Below are positions 47,065 to 56,255 of a stretch of 64,000 nucleotides of DNA, in pieces (within the stretch, counting starts at the first letter, position 1; each line of letters begins with the position of its first letter). Both the position numbers and the translations under genes were made by a program. The notes below the pieces were generated by a model. That model had not been told where the DNA came from and did not search any database. It saw only the letters and a program-made list of their open reading frames with translations. The stretch comes from Clostridium acetobutylicum ATCC 824 (lineage in GTDB: Bacteria > Bacillota > Clostridia > Clostridiales > Clostridiaceae), in contig NC_003030.1 of assembly GCF_000008765.1 (NCBI RefSeq), positions 3,444,001-3,508,000 of the forward strand, given 5' to 3'.

Positions 47065-47268
47065 TTACCTTATAACACTATTTTCGTTTATAAATTGTTG
47101 TAAGCCTTTTATTCTGCCCTCTGCTTCTAGTATTCCTGCCTCTGCTTGTTTCTTTAAATCCTCATCTTTTATAATTGATTCCATAGCCCTAGAAACTGCT
47201 AAACCATCATTTTCTGCTTTTAACAATCCTGATAAAGAAAGCATTTCTGCCTCAGAAAGTCTTCTCAT
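47065..47268 (-). CDS. Small helical protein paired with CotF-type protein
   Basis: About 67 residues: MRRLSEAEMLSLSGLL, then a second helix rich in Ala/Lys and ending EAEGRIKGLQQFINENSVIR. Such small proteins commonly sit in front of CotF-type genes in clostridia, so a spore coat role is likely. TTG at 47274 is possible, but GGGAGG is 7 bases from the ATG at 47268. A CATATACTA element on the minus strand at 47318-47310 resembles a sigma-K -10 box. Confidence 0.65.
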   Translation of the reverse strand: MRRLSEAEMLSLSGLLKAENDGLAVSRAMESIIKDEDLKKQAEAGILEAEGRIKGLQQFINENSVIR

Positions 47269-47523
47269 TTTCAATCCTCCCTTCTAATAATATCTTTACT
47301 AATCCGAGTTAGTATATGTAGTTATCTATATATTAAACTTCCTATTTCATAATAAATATGAAGTTGAAACATCAGACTTTTATGATATCGTTAAACACAA
47401 ATGGTTATATTTTAATGTAATTATATTTTTTGTATATTTATCTATACTTTTACTTAAAAAAGGAGTAAAATTATGTAATAAGATATATTATATAATAATA
47501 ACTTGTGTGGGGTGATATAGACT

Positions 47524-48861
47524 GTGGAAAACTTTTCAGATAAAGATGAATTAATACACAAATGGGATAGCTTTATTGGTACTGTAGAAAAAAATCCTAC
47601 ACTCAGACCATTAACTATGGAATCATGGAAAAGGTGCAAAAATATGGGCGTCAATCCTAAACATATTAAATTAAAAACTCTTTCTCATAATGAGCTAAAT
47701 GATAAAATTTCAAACAATCTTCATTTAATAAAAATTGTAAAACCTTATTTTGATTATTTATTCTTACGTGTTACTAACATACCATTTTTAATTGCCTTAG
47801 CAGATAGCAAAGCTTGGATTATTAACATCAGCGGTAATGTAAATGATTTCGGAGAAAAAAAATTTAGATTTTGCCTTGGTTCTAATTGTTCTGAAAAATA
47901 TATTGGTAATAATGGAATAGGTACTTGTCTTACTTGCGGTAAACCAATAATAATATACGGAAGAGAACACTTTGTTAATGCTTATGCTTCTTTTACCTGC
48001 ATAGGTGTGCCTATTAAAGTAAATAAGAAAATTGTTGGAGCTATAGACGTATGCATACCAAATAAGTATGCACATCCATCTATATTTGACCTTACTATAT
48101 CATGTGTGGAGTCTATTCAAAGCACTCTTTCAATTATTGACCGTAGTTCTATTAAAAACTCACCTAATATGAATCTATCGAGAACTTCAAAGCTTCTAGC
48201 AACTGCAGTTCATGACCTAAAGAATCCATTATCAGTAATAAGAGGATTAGGACAACTAGGTAAACTAACCTCTGATAAAGCTAAGGCAGATTATTATTTT
48301 GATAAAGTAATAAAACAAGCTGATGAACTAAATACTATGGTTGTGGAACTTCTAAGCATATTTAGTCCTCCAAAAATCAAACCGATGGAAATATCTAAAA
48401 TTATTAAAGATGTTATAGAAGAATTTGAGCCACAATGTAACTCCAAAAAAATATCCTTAAACATTATAAATAGTAACAGCAGCTATGCTAACATTTCAGA
48501 ACCTCTTTTTAAAAGGGCTATTAGAAACCTCATATCTAATGCAATCCAAGCAATTGATATTGATGGTTCTATCGAAATTAAAATTAAACAAGAGAATAAA
48601 CATATAATACTTTCTATTACAGATACTGCTGGTGGAATACCTGAAGAATTAAGGGATAATTTATTTGAGCCCTTTACCTTTAAAAGAAGCGGAGGTACAG
48701 GACTAGGTTTGTTCATGGTATACCATACAATTACAAATACTCATAATGGGGAAATGTGGTTTCATACTACTCCTGGTAATGGTACTACATTTTTTATAAA
48801 ACTACCCATAGCAAATCCAACCAGTGATCTTGATATGGATAAATATAATTTAATGATGTAA
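47524..48861 (+). CDS. Orphan sporulation histidine kinase with GAF sensor domain
   Basis: 445 residues, no membrane segment. Residues 20-200 are an AcoR-like GAF region (WKRCKNMGV, then NNGIGTCLTCGKP and YGREHFVNAYASF). HisKA has H230 in TAVHDLKNPLSVIRG; the HATPase has RNLISNAIQAI, DTAGGIP and GGTGLGLFM. No response regulator is adjacent. I recognise it as the C. acetobutylicum orphan kinase CA_C3319, reported to phosphorylate Spo0A directly and so to trigger sporulation. The GAF part holds C117, C122, C135 and C138 (plus C159, C177, C194), unusual for this fold. GTG start follows GGGGTGAT. Confidence 0.88.
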   Translation: MENFSDKDELIHKWDSFIGTVEKNPTLRPLTMESWKRCKNMGVNPKHIKLKTLSHNELNDKISNNLHLIKIVKPYFDYLFLRVTNIPFLIALADSKAWIINISGNVNDFGEKKFRFCLGSNCSEKYIGNNGIGTCLTCGKPIIIYGREHFVNAYASFTCIGVPIKVNKKIVGAIDVCIPNKYAHPSIFDLTISCVESIQSTLSIIDRSSIKNSPNMNLSRTSKLLATAVHDLKNPLSVIRGLGQLGKLTSDKAKADYYFDKVIKQADELNTMVVELLSIFSPPKIKPMEISKIIKDVIEEFEPQCNSKKISLNIINSNSSYANISEPLFKRAIRNLISNAIQAIDIDGSIEIKIKQENKHIILSITDTAGGIPEELRDNLFEPFTFKRSGGTGLGLFMVYHTITNTHNGEMWFHTTPGNGTTFFIKLPIANPTSDLDMDKYNLMM

Positions 48862-49001
48862 TTTAAATGAAATTAAAAAAATGCCTCCCATATAATTAAT
48901 AAAATAGAAACACCCCCCTTATATTACAGCTCTAATTTGTTATATAAAATATTTTTTATGGAACAATAATAATCAAGCTATGTATAAGGGAGGAATTAGT
49001 T

Positions 49002-50180
49002 TTGCTATCAATTTCTAAGCAATATAAAATAAGGTTTACAATCTTAATATTAATTATATTGATTATATCTCCTTCATTTAATGCTGTGGCAGCTCTTAAA
49101 ACTCCTTCAGAGGCTGACAAAGAAATTTTAAGAGCAGAAGTTGAAAAAATTTATAATATACGTTCTTCTTGTCTTGTATCTGGAGATACTAGCCCATTAA
49201 AAGAGGTATTTGATAGTTCAAAAAAGCTTGGTAAATACACACTAGAGCATGAAATAAAACGTGTGAAATACTTAAAGAAATGGTCAGAAGATCGCGGTAT
49301 TCAGTTTAAAAACATACAATCCTTTGTAAGAGTTAAAAGAGTTATGCCAAGGGGCTCTTTTGTAAGGCTTGCTTTAGAGGAATCTTACAAATTCGATTAT
49401 ATATATAAGGATGATCCAGAACCTAAACTGAATTCTTTTGGAGTAGGAATTAGACATACAACAAGTTTAGCTAGAAAAAATGATAAATGGGTAATTTCTA
49501 GTGATTGGTACACTGACTGCTTTGAGGATGCACTTCAATCCTTTACTGCAGATGCAGAACCTCCTTCAACTCCACCAAATTACAATTTTTTTGCAGAAAA
49601 GAAAACCTTAAATACCTCAGTACGCTATGGAGCATATGATAGATTAAAAGCAATAGCCTATGCTGATAAATACTGCGGAGCAGCTTGGGGCAGTGGAAAT
49701 GACTTTAAATACAACCCTAAATATATGGATTTTAATGGAGCAGGCGGGGATTGTACAAATTTCGTTTCTCAAGCTTTAGGTGATAAAGAAGGAGGCGGTC
49801 TTTCACAAGATGGATCTTGGCGCTGTCCTCTTACTAAATACGGAAGAGCTTCTGGAAGTAGAGCATGGAGCAATGCAGATGGACTAAAAGAGTACCTTAT
49901 ATACAGTGGTAAAGGAAGTATTGTTAAAGTAGGAACCTTTAAAGAACTTGCCATTCCAACTCCTAGTAATCCAGATCCAGCCATATCAAAATTAGATTTT
50001 GGCGATATTGTTTGTTATGAAAAAGGAAGAGGTAATATAGATCACTTTGCTCTAATAACCTCCTTTGATTCCCACGGTTATCCACTAGTCAATTCACATA
50101 CTACCGATAGATATCATGTGCCCTGGGATCTTGGTTGGGGCGATAAAAAAATAAGGTTTTTTCTCATTCGCATACACTAA
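49002..50180 (+). CDS. Secreted amidase-domain (Amidase_6) protein
   Basis: 392 residues. A signal peptide or anchor spans about 10-30 (FTILILIILIISPSFNAVAA). Residues 30-190 form a helical/beta region found in similar clostridial proteins. The C-terminal domain from about 205 is Amidase_6: YDRLKAIAYADKYCG, catalytic cysteine in GAGGDCTNFVSQAL, histidine in IDHFALITSF, and NSHTTDRYHVPW. It is probably a cell-wall or peptide amidase acting outside the cell. Start is TTG at 49002, 8 bases after GGAGG. It follows the kinase gene by 140 bases; no shared function evident. Confidence 0.78.
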   Translation: MLSISKQYKIRFTILILIILIISPSFNAVAALKTPSEADKEILRAEVEKIYNIRSSCLVSGDTSPLKEVFDSSKKLGKYTLEHEIKRVKYLKKWSEDRGIQFKNIQSFVRVKRVMPRGSFVRLALEESYKFDYIYKDDPEPKLNSFGVGIRHTTSLARKNDKWVISSDWYTDCFEDALQSFTADAEPPSTPPNYNFFAEKKTLNTSVRYGAYDRLKAIAYADKYCGAAWGSGNDFKYNPKYMDFNGAGGDCTNFVSQALGDKEGGGLSQDGSWRCPLTKYGRASGSRAWSNADGLKEYLIYSGKGSIVKVGTFKELAIPTPSNPDPAISKLDFGDIVCYEKGRGNIDHFALITSFDSHGYPLVNSHTTDRYHVPWDLGWGDKKIRFFLIRIH

Positions 50181-50192
50181 TTAAAAAATGTA

Positions 50193-50228
50193 ATAAGGCA
50201 AAGTATTAAATAAATGACTTTGCCTTAT
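50193..50228 (+). terminator. Terminator of the amidase-domain gene
   Basis: ATAAGGCAAAGT (50193-50204) and ACTTTGCCTTAT (50217-50228), perfect 12-bp stem, T-rich tail. Confidence 0.85.
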
Positions 50229-50330
50229 ATTCTTCTTTACATGTAGCAAAGTGTTATAATTATCTTATATTTCTATATTTTAAGTGTACATGCTATTAAA
50301 TATAATAAAACTTAAAGGAAGTGACAGTTA

Positions 50331-50807
50331 ATGGATATAACTAATATAAAAGAAATGAATTATGAAGAAGTATTTAGTATAACTATTACAGTAGATAAAC
50401 CTATTTTAATTGGTCAAGATGATATTGTTGGAAGACGTCAGCTCATACCAATTATATCTGGAAAGGTAAGTGGTAATAACTTCAATGGAAAAGTTCTTCC
50501 AGGCGGAATTGACAGTCAGATTGTTCGTCCAGATGGTAAGTGTGAACTTTCAGCAAGATATGCAATAAGATTAGATGATGGTGCTGCTATCTATATTGAA
50601 AACAATGGAATTCGTACAGTACCAGATGAATACATAGAGGCTGTAAAAAGCGGTGAATTCGTAGATCCTAATGCTTATTATTTTCGTACAATTCCAACCT
50701 TTGAAACATATTCTCCAAAATATAAGTGGATGATGAACCATATATTTGTCTGCTGTGCTTCTAGGTTACCAGAAAATGTGCTTCTAAAATTTTATAAAAT
50801 TTCTTAA
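50331..50807 (+). CDS. DUF3237-family protein
   Basis: 158 residues. The opening YEEVFSITITVDKPILIG, the ISGKVSGNNFNGKVLPGG block and the middle CELSARYAIRLDDGAAIYIE identify the DUF3237 (UPF0311) beta-barrel family. No enzymatic role is established; some members are near lipid or aromatic metabolism genes. AAAGGAAGTGACAGTTA leads to the ATG. Followed by an acetyltransferase gene after 80 bases. Confidence 0.8.
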   Translation: MDITNIKEMNYEEVFSITITVDKPILIGQDDIVGRRQLIPIISGKVSGNNFNGKVLPGGIDSQIVRPDGKCELSARYAIRLDDGAAIYIENNGIRTVPDEYIEAVKSGEFVDPNAYYFRTIPTFETYSPKYKWMMNHIFVCCASRLPENVLLKFYKIS

Positions 50808-50888
50808 ATGATTTTAATTCTTTATATAAGGAGCCACATTTTATTGAGGTGGATATTTTAGAATTCTATGTATAATGGGGTGACAGTG

Positions 50889-51377
50889 TTGAAAATAAGC
50901 GTAAAACAAATGGATTATGAGACTGCAAAACAAATTACAAAATGGAATTATGAAAAACCTTTTTCTATCTATAATATGAATGAAAGTGATGAGTGTATAA
51001 AGGAATTACTTAGTGGCTATTATTTTTCAGCCTATGATGATAAAAATTATATTGTAGGTTATTATGGTTTTGGTGAGGCCGCCCAGATTCCTGTAGGTGA
51101 ACAATTAGGCATTTACTCATATAAGAATATTACTGATATAGGCATAGGCTTAAATCCAAACCTTTGTGGTCAAGGTTTAGGTTTTGATTTCTTTTGCTGC
51201 GGATTAGACTTTGCAAGAAACACACTATGTGCAAAGGATTTTCGCCTAACAGTAGCAACCTTTAACAAACCAGCAATAAAAATATATACAAAACTAGGTT
51301 TTAAGAAAATCACTTCTTTTAAAGCAATGTCAACCACTGGAGAAATTGAATTTTGGGTAATGACGCTATGTATTTAA
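50889..51377 (+). CDS. GNAT-family N-acetyltransferase
   Basis: About 162 residues. Acetyl-CoA-binding motif A is DIGIGLNPNLCGQGLGFDFF, followed by FRLTVATFNKPAIKIYTKLGF (motif B region). The group resembles RimI/Blp-type enzymes; acceptor unknown. The frame is open from 50868, but GGGGTG lies 6 bases from the TTG at 50889 (MKISVKQMDYETA), which I take as the start. Ends in its own terminator. Confidence 0.82.
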   Translation: MKISVKQMDYETAKQITKWNYEKPFSIYNMNESDECIKELLSGYYFSAYDDKNYIVGYYGFGEAAQIPVGEQLGIYSYKNITDIGIGLNPNLCGQGLGFDFFCCGLDFARNTLCAKDFRLTVATFNKPAIKIYTKLGFKKITSFKAMSTTGEIEFWVMTLCI

Positions 51378-51384
51378 AAACAGT

Positions 51385-51416
51385 AAAAAAAGAGAGCTTA
51401 GCCAGTTCTCTTTTTT
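51385..51416. terminator. Terminator after the acetyltransferase gene
   Basis: AAAAAAGAGA and TCTCTTTTTT pair around an approximately 11-base loop. Confidence 0.7.
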
Positions 51417-51510
51417 ATAAATCATTATTTTATACTATATATATTTGTCAGTTTTTCTATATTTAAAAGCATCCTTTTTAAACTTATGTAAAAATATTAA
51501 TTACTTGCAA

Positions 51511-51957
51511 TTAGAATTTATTTCCATAATATATTTTCAATACAGCTTTTACAAGTGCCATAAAAATTATAACTCCTGCTAGAGTAAAAAACACCAACTG
51601 ATTAATAAAACCGGCAGCAACTGCTACTGCACCAATTATGCCCAAAGCAAAATTAAATCCAGTAACCCCAATTTTGTCGTTAATCATTTTTGTTCTCTCG
51701 TCATTTTCTTCTATATACAACTTTTTCAATTCATTTTCATCTCTTAGTGCTTTTGTATATTTTCCCATTAATAAAAGCATAACTATCTCTATGCCTAGAA
51801 AAATTCCTATTTGAAATCCATGAATCATATCGGATATATCATTACTCGGCATTCTATTAGTATATACACTTGTAAGTGCTATAAAAATAACAGCTACAGC
51901 ATTAACTCCCCCCATAATATACATTCTTTTCTTTAAACTCACCTTAAACTCTTTCAT
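51511..51957 (-). CDS. Four-span membrane protein paired with XRE regulator
   Basis: 148 residues with four hydrophobic segments (about 12-30, 46-65, 98-116, 118-140) and a charged middle ENELKKLYIEENDERTKMI. The latter, with ERT, resembles DUF2178-like and other small membrane partners of XRE regulators. It starts one base after the regulator's stop, so both are translated together. Such pairs often respond to membrane stress or antimicrobial peptides, but nothing here proves that. GGAGG lies 9 bases upstream. Confidence 0.65.
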   Translation of the reverse strand: MKEFKVSLKKRMYIMGGVNAVAVIFIALTSVYTNRMPSNDISDMIHGFQIGIFLGIEIVMLLLMGKYTKALRDENELKKLYIEENDERTKMINDKIGVTGFNFALGIIGAVAVAAGFINQLVFFTLAGVIIFMALVKAVLKIYYGNKF

Positions 51958-51958
51958 C

Positions 51959-52165
51959 CTATAGTTCCTCCTCTATTTCCGAAAAATCAAAAATCTCTTC
52001 AATTGTTAATCCAAAATAATGTGCTATTTTATAGGCCAAAACTAATGATGCAGTATATTTTTCGCGCTCAAGTGAAGTTATTGTTTGTCTCGTTACCCCA
52101 ACAGCTAATGCCAATTCCTCTTGGGATAACTTATGTTGTTTTCTCAACTCTTGAATTCGTGTTTT
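51959..52165 (-). CDS. XRE-family transcriptional regulator
   Basis: About 68 residues: helix-turn-helix LRKQHKLSQEELALAVGVTR, then QTITSLEREKYTASLVLAYK, HYFGLTIEEIFDF. It is one of the short Cro/CI-like regulators that pair with membrane proteins. The frame extends up to 52201, but AAGGAGG lies 8 bases before the TTG at 52165, which is the likely start. Three 23-base-spaced TGCAAAG boxes on its own promoter suggest autoregulation. Confidence 0.85.
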   Translation of the reverse strand, partial: KTRIQELRKQHKLSQEELALAVGVTRQTITSLEREKYTASLVLAYKIAHYFGLTIEEIFDFSEIEEEL

Positions 52166-52193
52166 CAAATAACCATCCTCCTTGCAATGTTCG

Positions 52194-52246
52194 CTTTGCA
52201 TTTTTAGTATAGTTTACTTTGCATATAATGTCAAGCTTGCTTTGCA
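52194..52246 (-). promoter_or_regulatory. Promoter with three phased TGCAAAG operator boxes
   Basis: CTTTGCA (plus strand) begins at 52194, 52217 and 52240, exactly 23 bases apart. On the minus strand TTGACA (52234-52229), a 17-base spacer and TATACT (52211-52206) form a near-consensus promoter for the XRE gene, so one box lies in the spacer and the others flank it. Confidence 0.75.
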
Positions 52247-52296
52247 AATATATCTATATTGTTTTTTAATAGCCAAAATTTTTCCTCATAAAATCA

Positions 52297-52325
52297 TTGA
52301 CAAGCTTCATATAAATCTGTATTAT
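52297..52325 (+). promoter_or_regulatory. Sigma-A promoter of the T-box transporter operon
   Basis: TTGACA at 52297-52302, 17-base spacer, TATTAT at 52320-52325. Confidence 0.75.
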
Positions 52326-52374
52326 ATAGATACAGATTTTAGTATACCTACTTGTATACTAGGAATATGATTTG

Positions 52375-52636
52375 CTAGGATAAGAACCAGTAACATAGCG
52401 GAAACTTACAGAGAAAAATCTCCAAGGCTGAAAGGGATTTTAAGTATGAACTATGTGAATGCATCTTTGAGCACTGCTCCGAACTTTGTAGGCAGCAGCG
52501 GATACGCACGTTAAAGCGTTATGGTATTTTTTATACCTTAAAACGAGATACCTTAACTTTACGTTTTGGTAATTAGAGTGGTACCGTGGAATTCAACTTC
52601 TGCCTCTAACTATGAGGATAGAAGTTTTTTGTTTTT
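52375..52636 (+). ncRNA. T-box riboswitch, probably cysteine-specific (UGC specifier)
   Basis: The conserved T-box sequence is at 52575-52589 (AGAGTGGTACCGTGG). In stem I, AGTA (52389-52392) opens a helix ACATAG (52393-52398)/CTATGT (52451-52456). The 3' side then reads GAA-TGC-ATCTTTGAGC. By alignment with the Bacillus glyQS leader (GAAA-GGC-ATTCTTGAGC) the specifier is TGC at 52460-52462, that is cysteine. The terminator is AACTTCT (52595-52601)/AGAAGTT (52620-52626) followed by T. Uncharged tRNA-Cys would stabilise the antiterminator and allow transcription of the ABC transporter downstream. Confidence 0.88.
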
Positions 52637-52695
52637 ATAATAATATAATTAAAGTATTTTAAAACAATAATTAATAAATTTTGGAGGTCGTAACA

Positions 52696-53505
52696 ATGAA
52701 AAGAAAAGGCATATTTGCAAGTGCTGTATTAGCATTAACTTTAGTAATAGGTATTACAGGCTGCTCAAGCAGCTCTAGTCAAAAGACTGCTTCTCAAAAC
52801 TCTCTTGAAAAAATAAAAAGTGAAGGTAAACTTCGTATTGGTACTGAAGGCACATACGCTCCTTTCACTTTCCATGATAGTAAAGGCAATTTAACAGGTT
52901 TTGATGTTGATATCGCTAAAGAAGTATCCAAACGTATAGGAGTTAAACCAGAATTTGTTGAAACAAAATGGGATGGAATGTTTGCAGGTTTAGATGCCGG
53001 AAGATTTGATGTGGTTCTAAATGAAGTTGCAATAAAACCAGATCGTAAAGTAAAATACGATTTTTCAACACCTTATATAACATCTAGAGCCGTACTTATA
53101 GTAAAAAAAGATAATAATACTATAAAATCCTTTAGCGATTTAAAAGGCAAAAAATCAGCTCAATCCCTAACAAGTAACCTTGGAAACATCGCAAAGAACA
53201 ACGGAGCAGAGCTTATTCAGGTTGATGGCTTTAATGAAGCTGTAGATCTTTTAACTTCAAACAGAGTAGATGCTACAATTAACGATAGTTTATCTTACTT
53301 GGATTTAAAAAAGCAAAAACCGGATGCTCCTATAAAATCAGTAGCTAATTACAACAATGCTTCTGAAAGTGCAGCTATGTTTAAAAAGGGTAGTAACAAT
53401 AAAGAGCTTATAGCTGCTGTAAACAAAGCTTTAAAAGATATGAAGTCAGATGGCACATATCTAAAAATATCAAAAAAATGGTTTGGTACTGATGTATCAA
53501 AATAG
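52696..53505 (+). CDS. Cystine/polar amino acid ABC transporter, binding lipoprotein
   Basis: 269 residues. Signal peptide with lipobox ITGC, then a Ser-rich linker and an SBP_bac_3 domain: LRIGTEGTYAPFTFHDSKGN, GFDVDIAKEVSKRIG, KWDGMFAGLDAGRFDVV. It captures an amino acid outside the membrane. The cysteine T-box upstream and the family (TcyA/FliY-like) point to cystine. The frame is open from TTG 52681; GGAGG is 8 bases before the ATG at 52696, which is the start. First of three genes. Confidence 0.9.
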   Translation: MKRKGIFASAVLALTLVIGITGCSSSSSQKTASQNSLEKIKSEGKLRIGTEGTYAPFTFHDSKGNLTGFDVDIAKEVSKRIGVKPEFVETKWDGMFAGLDAGRFDVVLNEVAIKPDRKVKYDFSTPYITSRAVLIVKKDNNTIKSFSDLKGKKSAQSLTSNLGNIAKNNGAELIQVDGFNEAVDLLTSNRVDATINDSLSYLDLKKQKPDAPIKSVANYNNASESAAMFKKGSNNKELIAAVNKALKDMKSDGTYLKISKKWFGTDVSK

Positions 53506-53517
53506 TAAGGTGATTTT

Positions 53518-54201
53518 ATGAATTTCGATACTAACACATTAAGAATAATAAAAATTTTAGAAGATTCTTTCTTACCATTATTAACAGCGGGACTGAAATT
53601 TACAGTCCCTCTTACACTTATTTCATTTATTTTAGGCCTACTCCTTGCATTGGTTACAGCTTTAGCTAGAATATCAAATATTAAGCCTTTAGAGCTTTTA
53701 GCTAGATTTTACGTATCAATTATAAGAGGTACTCCACTACTTGTTCAATTATTCATAATCTTTTTTGGACTTCCAACTGTTGGAGTAACTATAAAACCTT
53801 TGACAGCGGCAATAATAGGTTTTACTTTAAGCGTAGGAGCCTACAATTCAGAGGTTATACGTGCTGCAATTTTATCTATTCCTAAGGGACAATGGGAAGC
53901 TGCTTCTTCTATAGGAATGACCTATACTCAATCGCTTGTAAGAGTAGTACTACCTCAAGCTGCAAGAGTTTCTGTTCCACCTCTAGCTAATTCCTTTATA
54001 AGCCTTGTTAAGGATACTTCACTTGCAGCTACTATCACTGTAGCAGAAATGTTTCAAGTTGCTCAAAGAATAACTGCAACAACCTATGAGCCTCTTTGGA
54101 TGTATATTGAAGCTGCTTTCATTTACTATATTTTCTGTAGTCTTCTTACATTAATTCAACACTATTTAGAAAAGAAACTGGCTAGATATACAACAAGATA
54201 G
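53518..54201 (+). CDS. Cystine/polar amino acid ABC transporter, permease
   Basis: 227 residues, HisMQ-type permease with five membrane spans. The EAA loop, contact point for the ATPase, is [40 protein letters not shown] is the family signature. One permease gene is present, so it should act as a homodimer, as TcyB does. Lies 12 bases after the binding-protein gene and 13 before the ATPase gene. Confidence 0.92.
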   Translation: MNFDTNTLRIIKILEDSFLPLLTAGLKFTVPLTLISFILGLLLALVTALARISNIKPLELLARFYVSIIRGTPLLVQLFIIFFGLPTVGVTIKPLTAAIIGFTLSVGAYNSEVIRAAILSIPKGQWEAASSIGMTYTQSLVRVVLPQAARVSVPPLANSFISLVKDTSLAATITVAEMFQVAQRITATTYEPLWMYIEAAFIYYIFCSLLTLIQHYLEKKLARYTTR

Positions 54202-54214
54202 AGGAGGAAATACT

Positions 54215-54958
54215 ATGATAACCATAAGTAATTTACACAAAAGCTTTGGAAATACTGAAATTTTAAAAGGTATAGACCTTAACGTAAACAAAGGAGAAAC
54301 TACAGTTATTATAGGTCCATCTGGTTCAGGCAAAACTACTCTTTTAAGATGTATCAACCTCTTAGAGACTCCAAATAAGGGCTCTATAACTGTTGGAAAT
54401 TCAAGCATAGATTTTGATAACAATAATTCTTTTTATACTAGCGATGTAATTAATCTAAGAAAAAAGACAGGAATGGTCTTTCAAAGCTTCAACTTGTTTC
54501 CTCACATGACAGTACTTCAAAACATAATGGAAGGTCAGGTTACTGTGCTAAAACGTTCAAAATCCGAAGCTAGAAAAAAAGCACTTCTCCTTCTTGAGAA
54601 AGTAGGTCTTTCGGAAAAACAAGATCAATATCCTCATGAACTTTCAGGTGGTCAGCAGCAAAGGGTAGCAATAGCCCGTGCAATGGCAATGGATCCTGAA
54701 GTGCTTTTATTTGATGAACCAACCTCTGCCCTTGATCCCGAATTGGAAGCAGAAGTACTAAAAGTAATGAAAGAACTTTCAAACGAAGGAATGACTATGA
54801 TTGTAGTAACTCATAAAATGAGCTTTGCTAAAGACGCAGCTCATAGAGTTATTTTTATGGATAACGGAACTATTATTGAAGCTGGAACTCCAGAACATGT
54901 CTTTACAGCTTCAACCAATCCACGCGTAAAGCAATTTTTAAATATAGTAAGTGACTAA
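54215..54958 (+). CDS. Cystine/polar amino acid ABC transporter, ATPase
   Basis: 247 residues. Walker [10 protein letters not shown] (36-44), signature [16 protein letters not shown] and Walker [15 protein letters not shown] are complete; the H-loop is VVTHKM. It is a TcyC/GlnQ-type ATPase that powers the operon's permease. AGAGGAGG lies before the ATG. A strong terminator follows after about 85 bases. Confidence 0.93.
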   Translation: MITISNLHKSFGNTEILKGIDLNVNKGETTVIIGPSGSGKTTLLRCINLLETPNKGSITVGNSSIDFDNNNSFYTSDVINLRKKTGMVFQSFNLFPHMTVLQNIMEGQVTVLKRSKSEARKKALLLLEKVGLSEKQDQYPHELSGGQQQRVAIARAMAMDPEVLLFDEPTSALDPELEAEVLKVMKELSNEGMTMIVVTHKMSFAKDAAHRVIFMDNGTIIEAGTPEHVFTASTNPRVKQFLNIVSD

Positions 54959-55042
54959 AAAAGAGATAGAAAATAAACCAACTTCTTCCGTTTTTAGGTG
55001 CAAAGCGAAAGAATCACCTATAAAATAGCATATAAAATAACA

Positions 55043-55075
55043 AAAAAATCACACTAACCATTAGTGTGATTTTTT
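55043..55075 (+). terminator. Terminator of the T-box transporter operon
   Basis: A 15-bp perfect stem, 55043-55057 with 55061-55075, 3-base loop (stem core ATCACACTAA), ending in T. Confidence 0.9.
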
Positions 55076-55123
55076 AATGTTAATAGTACCTACTTTAGTA
55101 TTGTGCAGTATTTTAAATAAAAA

Positions 55124-55164
55124 AATATCGCAAATCTATTCCTCTTTCTGAATAGTGCGATATT
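55124..55164 (-). terminator. Terminator of the DUF6518-like gene
   Basis: AATATCGCA (55124-55132)/TGCGATATT (55156-55164) with an inner pair CTATTC/GAATAG; a long T-run follows on the minus strand. Confidence 0.75.
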
Positions 55165-55228
55165 CCAATTTACTATTAAATTTTCATATATACTAACATC
55201 TATAAGCCACTCTATAAATTGGAATTTG

Positions 55229-55840
55229 TCACACTGTCAACTGAAATAATATTTCAAATCCTAGCAATCCCAATCCAGTAAGTAATAGAATAGAACTCAT
55301 TTGCCTTTTCTGAAAGCTCTTTTTTCTGTTTAATAAAAAATATAAACAAATACCTATTATTACAGTTCCCCAAACTGCTCCTAACATATGCATATACCCC
55401 TCTATATGTATAATTTTATTAATCCCTTCTGATAAAAAAACAGCGGGCAACAAATTAGAAGTCAGTGTATCCAACCAATACTCAGATTTATTATGACGAT
55501 ATGCTCCATATCCAAAAATTGTTCCACCAACAACTGCACACGCTAACCACAGAAGTATATAATAGTCGCCAAACTGAAATGTATGCATATTTATAATAGA
55601 TTCAAACCAATAATAGGAAAGTACACAAAAAATCAATGTATTTATACAGATTGCAATTGTTTTTATCATCGTCTTTCTCAATAGTAGTGACGTATAAAAT
55701 GCAAAAATAATCCATACTGCCCCAGAATTGGCCAAACTATTGAAACTACCAGGAAGATATTTTTGTCCAAATACTGTAAAGACTCCAACTATGCAGCCAA
55801 TCATTATTGATAATATACCATTCATAATATTACTTTTCAT
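55229..55840 (-). CDS. DUF6518-like integral membrane protein
   Basis: 203 residues with six to seven hydrophobic segments and a conserved stretch GGTIFGYGAYRHNKSEYW followed by NLLPAVFLSEGINK in the middle. This fits the DUF6518 family of unknown function. No signal peptide, no enzyme motif. Start ATG at 55840 has only a weak ribosome site (GCGAGG at some distance). Monocistronic. Confidence 0.55.
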   Translation of the reverse strand: MKSNIMNGILSIMIGCIVGVFTVFGQKYLPGSFNSLANSGAVWIIFAFYTSLLLRKTMIKTIAICINTLIFCVLSYYWFESIINMHTFQFGDYYILLWLACAVVGGTIFGYGAYRHNKSEYWLDTLTSNLLPAVFLSEGINKIIHIEGYMHMLGAVWGTVIIGICLYFLLNRKKSFQKRQMSSILLLTGLGLLGFEILFQLTV

Positions 55841-56255
55841 TGAAATATACCTCGCAAATTATAATTTATCTTTTAGTTAATTATATCATATTTCGTAAAT
55901 ATCACACTATTCCGTTTTTAAAGAACACTTCTATAATTACTACGTCAAATCTACATAGGTCGTAACAACCTTTTTATTAATTAATTCCATGTATTTATAT
56001 GTTTTTATCTTATAACAAAAGTATAAATCAATTCAAATTTATATTGTAAATAACATATAAAACATCATAGAAAATAGCAATAAATTTAGCAGTTAGAATT
56101 ACATGATTTTGGGTTATATTTTTGATTGCTATTTTAAATGTGATTTACTTTTAAAGCAAGTTAAAATCACAGGTTTGACTTACGTGATTATATGTTATTT
56201 TATAGTTTTGCACCCCTTATCGGAAACCGTTGAAAATAAACTACCTCTTTTTTAA
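55841..56255. other. Intergenic region between DUF6518-like and Nramp-related genes
   Basis: About 415 bases without a gene. It holds the promoter of the DUF6518-like gene and a hairpin at 56139-56171 (TGTGATTTACTT with AAGT-TA-AAATCACA), which on the minus strand may end the Nramp-related transcript. Nothing else recognised. Confidence 0.5.
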
